Source: UBA3537 sp964219345 (GTDB taxonomy: Bacteria; Bacteroidota; Bacteroidia; Flavobacteriales; Flavobacteriaceae). Taken from it: 35,480 nt of DNA. Below the pieces are notes generated by a model. That model saw nothing but the letters and a program-made list of their open reading frames with translations. It was not told the origin of the DNA and searched no databases. The stretch spans positions 1-35,480 of the forward strand of contig CAXPPN010000006.1 in the NCBI GenBank assembly GCA_964219345.1, written 5' to 3'. Of the stretch, positions 6,777 to 13,740 are shown in pieces (position 1 is the stretch's first letter; each line of letters opens with the position of its first letter). A program made the position numbers and the translations under genes.

Positions 6777-8107
6777 TACTCTACAACTTCAGAAATAAAC
6801 TCAAATCGCACCAAACCATCTTGGTCAATTTCTTTTAAATTCACTTCCTGTGTTGTATTAACTAACGCTGGATTCCATGGTGTTTTTACTTTTACATAGT
6901 TTCTTGTAAATCCATAAATATACCCTTCTTTATTTTCACCTTCAAACAAAACACTTTGTACAGTTCCTAATTGTGATTCATAAAATGCTCTACGCTTTTT
7001 AGCTGAGAGTCCACGTAACATTTTACTACGCTTGCTGCGAACGTTTTTTGGGACTTTTCCATCCATTGTTGCAGCAACTGTATTTGGACGTTCAGAGTAT
7101 GAAAATACATGTAAATAAGAAATATCCATAGCATTTAAAAACTCATAAGTTTCCAGAAATATATCATCTGTTTCTCCTGGAAAGCCAACAATAACATCGA
7201 CACCAATACAGGCATTGGGCATTTTTTCTTTAATGTGGGCCACACGATCTTGATATAGTTCTTTCATATAGCGTCTGCGCATCAACTTAAGGAGTTGATT
7301 ACTGCCGCTTTGTAGCGGTACATGAAAATGAGAAACAAAATTTTTACTTTGTGCCACAAAATCAATAGTTTCATTTTTTAATAAATTTGGTTCAATAGAA
7401 GAAATTCGCACACGTTCCAGACCTTCAACAGTATCTAATGCCTGAACAAGTTCAAAAAAGGTGTGTTCGTGTTTTTTATTGCCAAATTCACCTTTTCCAT
7501 AATCACCAATATTTACTCCTGTAAGTACAATTTCTTTTATCCCTTTTTGAGTAATCTCACGAGCGTTTTTTAATACATTTTGAAGCGTATCACTTCGTGA
7601 AATTCCTCGTGCCAAAGGGATAGTACAATAGGTACATTTGTAATCACACCCATCTTGAACTTTTAAAAATGCACGTGTTCGATCACCAAAAGAATAACTC
7701 CCCACATAAAAGTCTGCATCTTCAATTTCACAAGAATGAATCGCTCCTACTTCGTTTTTGGTCAAATCATTAAGATAATCTGTGATTTTAAACTTTTCCG
7801 TAGCACCAAGTACCAAATCAACACCATCAACTTCAGCAAGTTGTTTTGGCTGCAGTTGAGCATAACATCCAATTGCAATTACAAATGCTTCAGGATTTGA
7901 TTTTTGTGCTTGCTTGACTATGGTTTTAAAACGCTTATCGGCATTTTCAGTTACAGAGCATGTATTAATGACATAAATATCCGCAGATTGAGAAAAATCG
8001 ACACGTTCAAAATTTTCTTTTTCAAAATCTCGAGCAATTGTTGAAGTTTCAGAAAAATTCAATTTACAACCAAGTGTATAAAAAGCGACTTTTTTTTTGG
8101 CGTTCAT
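6773..8107 (-). CDS. mtaB: tRNA t6A37 methylthiotransferase MtaB
   Basis: A 444-residue radical SAM enzyme that converts N6-threonylcarbamoyladenosine at tRNA position 37 to its 2-methylthio derivative (ms2t6A). Domains in order: an N-terminal methylthiotransferase domain with three cluster cysteines (Cys14 in LGCKLNFSE, Cys50 in INTCSV, Cys81 in IGCYAQ); a radical SAM domain with CDYKCTYC (Cys154, Cys158, Cys161) and the later VGFPGETD motif; and a C-terminal TRAM domain (about 378-440) for RNA binding. The LGCKLN (instead of LGCQMN) signature separates MtaB from MiaB, and the length fits. It has a complete promoter overlapping the start region of the divergent binding-protein gene. Confidence 0.95.
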   Translation of the reverse strand: MNAKKKVAFYTLGCKLNFSETSTIARDFEKENFERVDFSQSADIYVINTCSVTENADKRFKTIVKQAQKSNPEAFVIAIGCYAQLQPKQLAEVDGVDLVLGATEKFKITDYLNDLTKNEVGAIHSCEIEDADFYVGSYSFGDRTRAFLKVQDGCDYKCTYCTIPLARGISRSDTLQNVLKNAREITQKGIKEIVLTGVNIGDYGKGEFGNKKHEHTFFELVQALDTVEGLERVRISSIEPNLLKNETIDFVAQSKNFVSHFHVPLQSGSNQLLKLMRRRYMKELYQDRVAHIKEKMPNACIGVDVIVGFPGETDDIFLETYEFLNAMDISYLHVFSYSERPNTVAATMDGKVPKNVRSKRSKMLRGLSAKKRRAFYESQLGTVQSVLFEGENKEGYIYGFTRNYVKVKTPWNPALVNTTQEVNLKEIDQDGLVRFEFISEVVEY

Positions 8108-8129
8108 TCTTGTACATTTACAAAGTGAA

Positions 8130-8160
8130 CAAATTTACAACTAACAAGCTGAATGACAAA
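8130..8160 (-). promoter_or_regulatory. Promoter of mtaB
   Basis: Read leftward: TTTG (8160-8157), 19 bases, TAAATTTG (8137-8130), a full -33/-7 pair, 23 bases before the mtaB ATG. The -33 element lies inside the first codons of the divergent gene if that gene starts at 8153. Confidence 0.8.
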
Positions 8161-9775
8161 GTACACCTCTAATTTCTTTATGCTCAAAAATTGCTTTGCA
8201 TTTTTAATTTTGATGAGTGTTCTAGGTTGTAGTAACTCTGGTAATACCATTAAGGACAACACTGTTTTTCGATATAATGAGCATAAAAATATCAGTGGAT
8301 TAGACCCCGCTTTTGCAAAAGATAATGCCGATATTTGGGCTATTCATCAACTTTTTAATGGGCTTGTTCAAATGGATGAAAGGATGCAAATCATACCCTG
8401 TATTGCTTCATCTTGGACAATATCAGAGGATGGAACTGTGTATACATTTAAACTTCGTGATGATGTATTTTTTCATCCTCATTTAGAATTTGGAGAAAAA
8501 CAAACAAGAACAGTCAAAGCCGAAGATTTTGTGTATAGTTTTAATCGGCTAAAAGATCCAAAAATAGCTTCTCCTGGAGGATGGGTTTTAGATACAGTGG
8601 AGGAGTATAAAGCCATTAATTCTAATACATTTCAGATTAAACTAAAGTATCCTTTTCCTGCATTTTTAGGATTACTCACTATGAAATATTTAAGTGTTGT
8701 TCCAAAAGAAATTGTGGAGTTTTATGGTACAAATTTTAGAGCCAACCCCATTGGAACAGGGCCTTTTAAATTTAAACGCTGGTGGGAAAAAAACAAACTC
8801 GTTTTTAGAAAATATAAAAACTATTTTGAAGTTGATACAAATGGAGAACAACTTCCATATTTAGAAGCTATTGCCATAAGTTTTTTACCTAATAAACAAA
8901 GTGAATATTTACAATTTGTTCAAGGAAACCTTGATTTTGTTTCTGGACTCGATGCGTCTTATAAAGATGATATTTTAACTTCATCAGGTCAATTAAGTCC
9001 AAAATACAACAACAAATTTTCAATGCTTCGAAGTCCTTATCTAAACACAGAATATTTAGGTTTTTTTATGGAATCTACAACATCAGAAGTGGAAAGTAAA
9101 TTGATAAGACAAGCGATTAATCATGGTTTCGATAGAAAAAAAATGATGCTTTATCTTCGAAATGGAATTGGCATTGCTGCCAATGGTGGATTTATCCCCA
9201 AAGGTCTTCCTGGTTATGATGAATTTTCGGGATATCAATATGATCCAAAAAAAGCAAAAATTTTGGTAGAAGAATACAAAAATTTATCAAAAAATACCTC
9301 GCCCACAATTACCATTTCGACCAACGAAAATTATTTGAATTTTTGTGAATTTATTCAACGAGAATTGCTTGATATTGGGATAACCGTTACTATTGAAGTG
9401 ATGCCATCATCTTCTTTAAAAACAGCAAAGGCCAACGGAAAATTGGATGTTTTCCGAGCCAGTTGGGTTGCAGATTACCCCGATGCACAAAATTATTTAT
9501 CGCTGTTTTACAGCGAAAATTATACACCAAATGGACCCAATTATACTCATTTTAAAAACGCATCATTCGATAGCATTTATACCAAAGCCATGTCGGAATC
9601 TAATGTAGAAAAACGTATCAATTTATATAAAAAAATGGATAAAATTGTCCTAGAAGAAGCTCCTATTGTAGTGATGTTTTATGATGAAGTTTTGCGTTTT
9701 ACACAAAAAAATATTGAAGGATTGGGCATTAATCCAACAAACCTGTTGGAGCTTAAAAATGTACAAAAAAACTAG
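8153..9775 (+). CDS. ABC transporter peptide-type substrate-binding lipoprotein
   Basis: A 540-residue protein of the extracellular solute-binding family 5 (OppA/DppA type). It has a lipobox (SVLGC), so it should be lipid-anchored in the envelope. Family features are NKHISGLDPAFAKD-like opening, WAIHQLFNGLVQMDE, SWTISEDGTVYTFKLRDDVFFH, the AEDFVYSFNRLKDP segment, NPIGTGPFKFKRWW, RQAINHGFDRKKM and the late ASWVADYPDAQNYLSLFYS. Members bind oligopeptides or other small ligands for an ABC importer, but no permease or ATPase gene lies next to it. The ATG at 8153 puts the lipid Cys at residue 26; a second ATG at 8180 puts it at 17 and avoids the mtaB promoter. Its end overlaps the convergent GlmU-family gene by four bases (CTAG). 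Confidence 0.92.
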   Translation: MTKYTSNFFMLKNCFAFLILMSVLGCSNSGNTIKDNTVFRYNEHKNISGLDPAFAKDNADIWAIHQLFNGLVQMDERMQIIPCIASSWTISEDGTVYTFKLRDDVFFHPHLEFGEKQTRTVKAEDFVYSFNRLKDPKIASPGGWVLDTVEEYKAINSNTFQIKLKYPFPAFLGLLTMKYLSVVPKEIVEFYGTNFRANPIGTGPFKFKRWWEKNKLVFRKYKNYFEVDTNGEQLPYLEAIAISFLPNKQSEYLQFVQGNLDFVSGLDASYKDDILTSSGQLSPKYNNKFSMLRSPYLNTEYLGFFMESTTSEVESKLIRQAINHGFDRKKMMLYLRNGIGIAANGGFIPKGLPGYDEFSGYQYDPKKAKILVEEYKNLSKNTSPTITISTNENYLNFCEFIQRELLDIGITVTIEVMPSSSLKTAKANGKLDVFRASWVADYPDAQNYLSLFYSENYTPNGPNYTHFKNASFDSIYTKAMSESNVEKRINLYKKMDKIVLEEAPIVVMFYDEVLRFTQKNIEGLGINPTNLLELKNVQKN

Positions 9776-10947
9776 GCGGTTCTATAACCTTTAGTTTGCT
9801 CAAAAACTTCTGTAAGAATTGCAGCGTCGATATCCGTAAATTCTTCCCCTCGTCTTTTCATTACAACTTGTGCAACTTCAAAGGCTTTATTGGTTAAATA
9901 GGTACTTAAACCACTATGGCCTCCCCAACTAAAACTAGGTATAAAATTTCGTGGAAATCCACTTCCAAAAACATTGGCACTAACCCCTACTACTGTTCCA
10001 GTATTAAACATCGTATTGATACCACATTTACTGTGATCGCCCATCAAAAGCCCACAAAATTGCAATCCTGTTTTGGCAAAATTTTCGGACTCATAATTCC
10101 AAAGACGCACCTCTGCATAGTTGTTTTTAAGGTTAGAAGTGTTTGTATCTGCACCCAAATTACACCATTCACCAATCACAGAATTACCCAAAAATCCATC
10201 ATGAGCTTTATTACTATAGCCAAAAAATACAGCATTATTGACCTCACCCCCAACTTTGGAATTTGGGCCAATGGTGGTTGGGCCATAAATTTTTGCTCCC
10301 ATTTTAAGCACAGAATTTTCACATAGTGCAAAAGGTCCACGAACCATACTGCCTTCCATAATCTCTGCATCTTTTCCAATATAAATTGGGCCATTTTTGG
10401 CATTTAAAACACAGAGTGGCAGCTCTGCACCTTCTTCAATAAAAATTTGTGTTGCATTAAAAGCAACAACCTGTTCTGGAAGGGGTTGTGATGTTCTATT
10501 TTTTGTAATAAGTTGAAAATCAGCTTCTATGGCAGCGCCGCTCAATTGAAATATAGACCATGTATTTTTTACAGACAAAGTCAATTCTGGACAAACTAGT
10601 GGTTCAAAAGAATCAAAATCAATTTCATTTTGTGTTTCTGCAGCTCTAAATGCTACAACAATTTCCCCATCATAAATCACCTGCTTTGGCTTTAGATTTT
10701 GAATCATTTCTACCAAGTTGTCATTTGGCGTATAAGACGCATTAATGAGCGTATTCTCTTCCAATTCTACCATTGGGAATTTAGAAACCAAATAATCCTC
10801 TGTTATGGTTGTTGTTGTAGCTCCTAAATACCGTTCCCATTTTTCGCGAATCGTCAAAATACCAAAACGTATATCAGCTACTGGGCGCGTATAGGTAAAC
10901 GGCAACAATGCGTTTCTAAAAGGGCCATCAAAGAGGATATAATTCAT
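9772..10947 (-). CDS. GlmU-family protein: putative sugar nucleotidyltransferase with left-handed beta-helix
   Basis: A 391-residue protein. The N-terminal part (LFDGPFRNALLPFTYTRPVADIRFG..IREKWE) is that of the Bacteroidota GlmU-related family; it lacks the LAAGxGTRM nucleotide-binding signature of true GlmU. The C-terminal half (about 175-350) is a hexapeptide-repeat beta-helix: IYIGKDAEIMEGSMVRGPFALCENS.., then VIGEWCNLGADTNTSNLKNNY, which resembles the GlmU acetyltransferase region, then GLLMGDHSKCGINTMFNTGTVVGVSANVFG. Whether it transfers nucleotides or acetyl groups cannot be told. The gene follows rpmE2 on the same strand, after a terminator. TACTTTTA lies 17 bases before the start as a weak -7 box. 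Confidence 0.85.
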   Translation of the reverse strand: MNYILFDGPFRNALLPFTYTRPVADIRFGILTIREKWERYLGATTTTITEDYLVSKFPMVELEENTLINASYTPNDNLVEMIQNLKPKQVIYDGEIVVAFRAAETQNEIDFDSFEPLVCPELTLSVKNTWSIFQLSGAAIEADFQLITKNRTSQPLPEQVVAFNATQIFIEEGAELPLCVLNAKNGPIYIGKDAEIMEGSMVRGPFALCENSVLKMGAKIYGPTTIGPNSKVGGEVNNAVFFGYSNKAHDGFLGNSVIGEWCNLGADTNTSNLKNNYAEVRLWNYESENFAKTGLQFCGLLMGDHSKCGINTMFNTGTVVGVSANVFGSGFPRNFIPSFSWGGHSGLSTYLTNKAFEVAQVVMKRRGEEFTDIDAAILTEVFEQTKGYRTA

Positions 10948-10972
10948 TTAAAATCTTTTTTGTAAAAGTAAT

Positions 10973-11000
10973 AAAAAAGCCCTTCAAAATATTGAAGGGC
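10973..11000 (-). terminator. Terminator downstream of rpmE2
   Basis: A perfect 9-bp stem, GCCCTTCAA (10979-10987) with TTGAAGGGC (10992-11000), around the loop AATA. On the leftward transcript it is followed by six U (10978-10973). Confidence 0.9.
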
Positions 11001-11027
11001 GAATTTTATATATTTTGGTGGGCTAAA

Positions 11028-11279
11028 TTACTTTTTAAATTTAGCGTATTTCGTTTTGAATTTATCAATACGTCCGGCAGTATCTACAAGTTTAGATTTG
11101 CCAGTGTAGTATGGGTGAGATGTTCTAGAAATTTCCATTTTAACTAGTGGATACTCTACACCATCAACTTCTAACGTTTCGTTGGTGTCGGCAGTAGATT
11201 TAGTTAAAAAAACATCGTCATTGGACATGTCTTTAAATGCAACTAATCTGTAATTTTCTGGATGTATATCTTTTTTCAT
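11028..11279 (-). CDS. rpmE2: 50S ribosomal protein L31, type B (zinc-free)
   Basis: An 83-residue protein opening MKKDIHPENYRLVAFKDMSNDDVFLTKST, with SRTSHPYYTGKSKLVDTAGRIDKF later. This is the type B form of L31; it has no cysteine, so it lacks the zinc-binding CxxC pairs of the type A form. L31 bridges the two ribosomal subunits. In organisms carrying both forms the type B copy is induced by zinc shortage; no Zur-like site is recognised here. The strong promoter at 11314-11343 and terminator at 10973-11000 make it a single-gene unit, as expected for constant high expression. Confidence 0.97.
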   Translation of the reverse strand: MKKDIHPENYRLVAFKDMSNDDVFLTKSTADTNETLEVDGVEYPLVKMEISRTSHPYYTGKSKLVDTAGRIDKFKTKYAKFKK

Positions 11280-11313
11280 CTCTTTTGTATTTAATTCGAT
11301 TTTTTTCGAGTTG

Positions 11314-11343
11314 CAAATTTATGTATTTTTTATAAATCTACAA
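11314..11343 (-). promoter_or_regulatory. Promoter of rpmE2
   Basis: Read leftward: TTG (11343-11341), 19 bases, TAAATTTG (11321-11314). This is a complete -33/-7 arrangement 34 bases before the rpmE2 start. Confidence 0.8.
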
Positions 11344-11458
11344 CAGATTATTTTATTTTTTTCAAAACTCAAAAAAAACAAATGATTGCGTTTGGTTAGC
11401 GCTTGTTTTTAAATGACTTTATCAGTTTTTTTAGGGTATTTTGAGCAGCTTTAATGTC

Positions 11459-11746
11459 TTATATAAGTTCTTGGTTTTCTACTGAGTCCGTTGGGTTTAT
11501 ATTAAAATTCTGAAAAAGCTGAGCGACGTTTTCGTTGTCTTGGGCGTCTTCCTCATCTATAAAATACATAAAATTGACATGAAACACTTTACAAAGCTTA
11601 CATAAAAATTGAATGGTAAATTTATTGGTTTTACCGCTTTCTATTCGTGACAAATGGCTTTGTTCTATATCGAGCATACTGGCCAATTCGGATTGGCTTA
11701 TCCTGTGGCTTTCTCTGAGGCGTTTAATTTTGATTCCAATATTCAT
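11459..11746 (-). CDS. XRE-family helix-turn-helix regulator
   Basis: A 95-residue protein. Residues 4-61 form a Cro/CI-type DNA-binding domain: IGIKIKRLRESHRISQSELASMLDIEQSHLSRIESGKTNKFTIQFLCKLCKVFHV, with the turn around SELASMLDIEQSHLSRIE. The tail (IDEEDAQDNENVAQLF and onward) is acidic and has no recognised domain. It may control its own gene: an inverted repeat, TTTATGC-N6-GCATAAA, begins at the base immediately upstream of the start codon. No phage, plasmid or toxin gene lies beside it, so it is more likely a chromosomal regulator than part of a mobile element. Its targets cannot be read from the window. Confidence 0.88.
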   Translation of the reverse strand: MNIGIKIKRLRESHRISQSELASMLDIEQSHLSRIESGKTNKFTIQFLCKLCKVFHVNFMYFIDEEDAQDNENVAQLFQNFNINPTDSVENQELI

Positions 11747-11784
11747 TTTATGCGTTTTTGCATAAATTAAATTGGTTTTTGCAT
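11747..11784. promoter_or_regulatory. Inverted repeat upstream of the XRE gene, possible operator
   Basis: TTTATGC (11747-11753) and GCATAAA (11760-11766) form a perfect 7-bp inverted repeat with a 6-base spacer. The half TTTTTGCAT occurs at 11755-11763 and again at 11776-11784, 21 bp apart. The position directly before the XRE start suits autoregulation; binding is not shown. Confidence 0.45.
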
Positions 11785-11996
11785 TGGGTTATAAAAAGAA
11801 TAAAACAAGTTTTACCATTGGAGCATATACCACCTCTGTTGTAAATTATGACTTTCTTGACAGTTTTATACTCCCCTACTTTTCATTTAAATATAATCTT
11901 GGAAAAATGTTTTAGTTTGGTAAAAAGTTGTTGTGAAATTGTAACATTTTCCACTAACTTGCATCTAATATAAAAACTTAAATAAATTATATCATT

Positions 11997-12527
11997 ATGG
12001 AACCAACTAACAAATCAAATTCAATCAATCTTGGGCTATATTTAGGAGGTGTATTATCTCTTATTGTAGTGCTTATTTATGCCGTTAATCTAGACTTATT
12101 TATCGAATGGTGGCTTGGTATTTTACTTTTTGTTCTTGTCGTGGCATTCGGTGTTGTGGCAGCTAACAAAGTTAAAAAAACTAATGGAGGATTTATTTCC
12201 TTTAAGGAGGCATTTATTCACTATTTTATTGCTATTGCTGTTGGTACGCTTGTTGGGACTGTTATTAGCATTGCTATTTTTGCGTTTATCGATCCAGAGG
12301 CTGCTACCTACCTTAATGAGCAAATTTTAGAACTGACTAAAACGACTATGGAGCGCTTTGGTGCACCTCAAGAAACCATTGTAGCAGCATTGGAGGAAGC
12401 TAGTAAAAAAGACAATTTTTCTGTAGGCATGCAACTGCAATCCTATGTATTTAGACTTGCTGGTTATGCTATTGTGGGGCTTATTGTTGCACTAATCGTT
12501 AAGAAAAGAGATACAAGCGAAGCTTAA
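11997..12527 (+). CDS. DUF4199 family membrane protein
   Basis: A 176-residue integral membrane protein with four hydrophobic segments, near residues 12-31, 37-56, 73-97 and 149-168. Between the third and fourth lies a polar, helical loop (LNEQILELTKTTMERFGAPQETIVAALEEASKK). The GGFISFKEAFIHYF motif before the third segment is typical of the DUF4199 family, which is widespread in Bacteroidota and has no known function. It is followed after 33 bases by the glycosyltransferase gene on the same strand, a common flavobacterial neighbour pair. The upstream 250 bases are AT-rich; TAACTTG at 11955-11961 is only a weak -7 candidate. Confidence 0.85.
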   Translation: MEPTNKSNSINLGLYLGGVLSLIVVLIYAVNLDLFIEWWLGILLFVLVVAFGVVAANKVKKTNGGFISFKEAFIHYFIAIAVGTLVGTVISIAIFAFIDPEAATYLNEQILELTKTTMERFGAPQETIVAALEEASKKDNFSVGMQLQSYVFRLAGYAIVGLIVALIVKKRDTSEA

Positions 12528-12533
12528 TTTCGC

Positions 12534-12541
12534 TATTTTTG
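12534..12541 (+). promoter_or_regulatory. Possible -7 box of the glycosyltransferase gene
   Basis: TATTTTTG matches TAnnTTTG in the 33-base gap before the ATG at 12561. There is no TTG at the usual spacing, so this is only a candidate; read-through from the DUF4199 gene is equally possible. Confidence 0.35.
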
Positions 12542-12560
12542 GGGTTTGTAAGTCAATCGT

Positions 12561-13511
12561 ATGGATATTTCTGTCGTCATACCCCTTTTGGATGAGCAAG
12601 ACTCATTGGTAGAACTCCATGATTGGATTGCACAAGTCATGCAGTCCAATCAATTGACTTATGAACTTATTTTTATTGATGATGGTAGCCGTGATCAGTC
12701 TTGGGAAGTCATCACTAAACTAAGTGAAAAAAACCCGTCGGTTTTGGGAATAAAGTTTTCAAAAAACTTTGGAAAATCTCAAGCCCTACATGCCGGTTTT
12801 GAAAAAGCAAAAGGTGATGTAATTATTACAATGGATGCCGATTTGCAAGACAGCCCCGATGAAATTCCAGAACTTTTTCAACTTGTAAAAAACAATAAGC
12901 ACGACATTGTTTCGGGTTGGAAAAAAAAGCGTTATGACGCTTATTTTAGAAAAAATTTACCCTCAAAACTTTTCAATTGGGCCGCTCGAAAAATTTCAGG
13001 GCTAAAACTACATGATTTCAATTGTGGCCTAAAAGCCTACAAAAAAGAGGTTGTAAAAAGCATCGAGGTTTATGGAGAAATGCACCGCTATATTCCTGTT
13101 TTGGCAGTCAATGCTGGATTTAAGAATATCATTGAAAAACCCGTTGTGCATCAAGCAAGAAAGTATGGAAAAACAAAATTCGGTATGGAACGATTTATAA
13201 ATGGATTTTTAGATTTAATCACAATTTGGTTCATCTCAAGATTTGCAAAACGCCCAATGCACTTTTTTGGACTATTAGGCGTATTGATGTTTATTATTGG
13301 CTTTGGATTTGCCTTCTATTTGGGACTAGACAAACTCTATTTTAACCCCACCGGTCGCCTTATTTCCGAACGTCCAGAATTTTTTATTGCACTCACTACT
13401 ATGGTGATTGGAACTCAGTTTTTTGTGGCTGGTTTTTTGGGCGAAATTATTTTACAATCTAGAAACAACAAAGAACGCTATCATATTAGCGCTATAACGA
13501 AATCACGTTAA
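12561..13511 (+). CDS. Family 2 glycosyltransferase, polyprenyl-phosphate sugar type
   Basis: A 316-residue membrane enzyme. The GT2 domain (residues 1-215) opens with ISVVIPLLDEQDSLVEL, has FIDDGSRD and the metal-binding DAD at residues 92-94 within MDADLQDSPDEIP, then the FNCGLKAYKKEV and HRYIPVLA segments. Two C-terminal transmembrane segments follow (about 234-257 and 274-297). This build matches DPM1/ArnC/GtrB-like enzymes, which move a sugar from a nucleotide donor to undecaprenyl phosphate at the inner membrane. Donor and final glycan are unknown. It lies between the DUF4199 gene and a promoter feeding the small protein/phosphohexomutase/exporter genes. Confidence 0.92.
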   Translation: MDISVVIPLLDEQDSLVELHDWIAQVMQSNQLTYELIFIDDGSRDQSWEVITKLSEKNPSVLGIKFSKNFGKSQALHAGFEKAKGDVIITMDADLQDSPDEIPELFQLVKNNKHDIVSGWKKKRYDAYFRKNLPSKLFNWAARKISGLKLHDFNCGLKAYKKEVVKSIEVYGEMHRYIPVLAVNAGFKNIIEKPVVHQARKYGKTKFGMERFINGFLDLITIWFISRFAKRPMHFFGLLGVLMFIIGFGFAFYLGLDKLYFNPTGRLISERPEFFIALTTMVIGTQFFVAGFLGEIILQSRNNKERYHISAITKSR

Positions 13512-13537
13512 AATTAACTTAAACGAAAGCAAATATT

Positions 13538-13545
13538 TACATTTG
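13538..13545 (+). promoter_or_regulatory. -7 promoter box upstream of the 55-residue protein gene
   Basis: TACATTTG matches TAnnTTTG and lies 22 bases before the ATG at 13568, so the small gene would be the first of a unit that includes the phosphohexomutase and exporter. The -33 half is not recognisable. Confidence 0.5.
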
Positions 13546-13567
13546 CAAAAAAATAAAACGAACTCAA

Positions 13568-13735
13568 ATGAAACAGTTACCTATAGAAAACATAAAAAAA
13601 GTGTCTTGGGATTGTGGTAAAATACAAATTGTCTACAAGGATGGCTCTAAATTACAATCGTCTGCTGAAAATATTGTTTTGATTTCTGATTATAAAAATA
13701 GTAGTGAAATTCCCTTAAATGACCATTGTCATTAA
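13568..13735 (+). CDS. Uncharacterised 55-residue protein
   Basis: An open frame of 55 codons starting at the ATG at 13568, directly after a good -7 box and ending at a TAA 5 bases before the phosphohexomutase ATG. The protein begins MKQLPIENIKKVSWDCGKIQ, contains an amphipathic strand-turn-strand pattern (KIQIVYKDGSKLQ) and ends SEIPLNDHCH, so two Cys and two His are present, one Cys-x-His at the very end. It has no membrane segment or signal peptide. Promoter placement, tight spacing to the next gene and a protein-like composition support a real gene. No family is recognised and no function is proposed. It could be a short accessory protein of the downstream enzyme. Confidence 0.65.
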   Translation: MKQLPIENIKKVSWDCGKIQIVYKDGSKLQSSAENIVLISDYKNSSEIPLNDHCH

Positions 13736-13740
13736 AAAAA

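Noticed and set aside
11857..11872. TTGACA followed by TATACT, resembling a sigma-70 promoter of the Escherichia coli type
   Set aside because: Only 4 bases separate the two boxes instead of about 17, and Bacteroidota promoters use a different -7 element.
11280..11996. Search for tRNA, small RNA or a mobile-element edge around the XRE gene
   Set aside because: No cloverleaf, terminal inverted repeat, target duplication, integrase or transposase fragment was seen; base use is like that of the surroundings.
13726..13740. TTG at 13726 as the start of the phosphohexomutase
   Set aside because: It lies inside the end of the 55-residue gene, and two ATGs follow within 24 bases. ATG at 13741 or 13750 is more likely.
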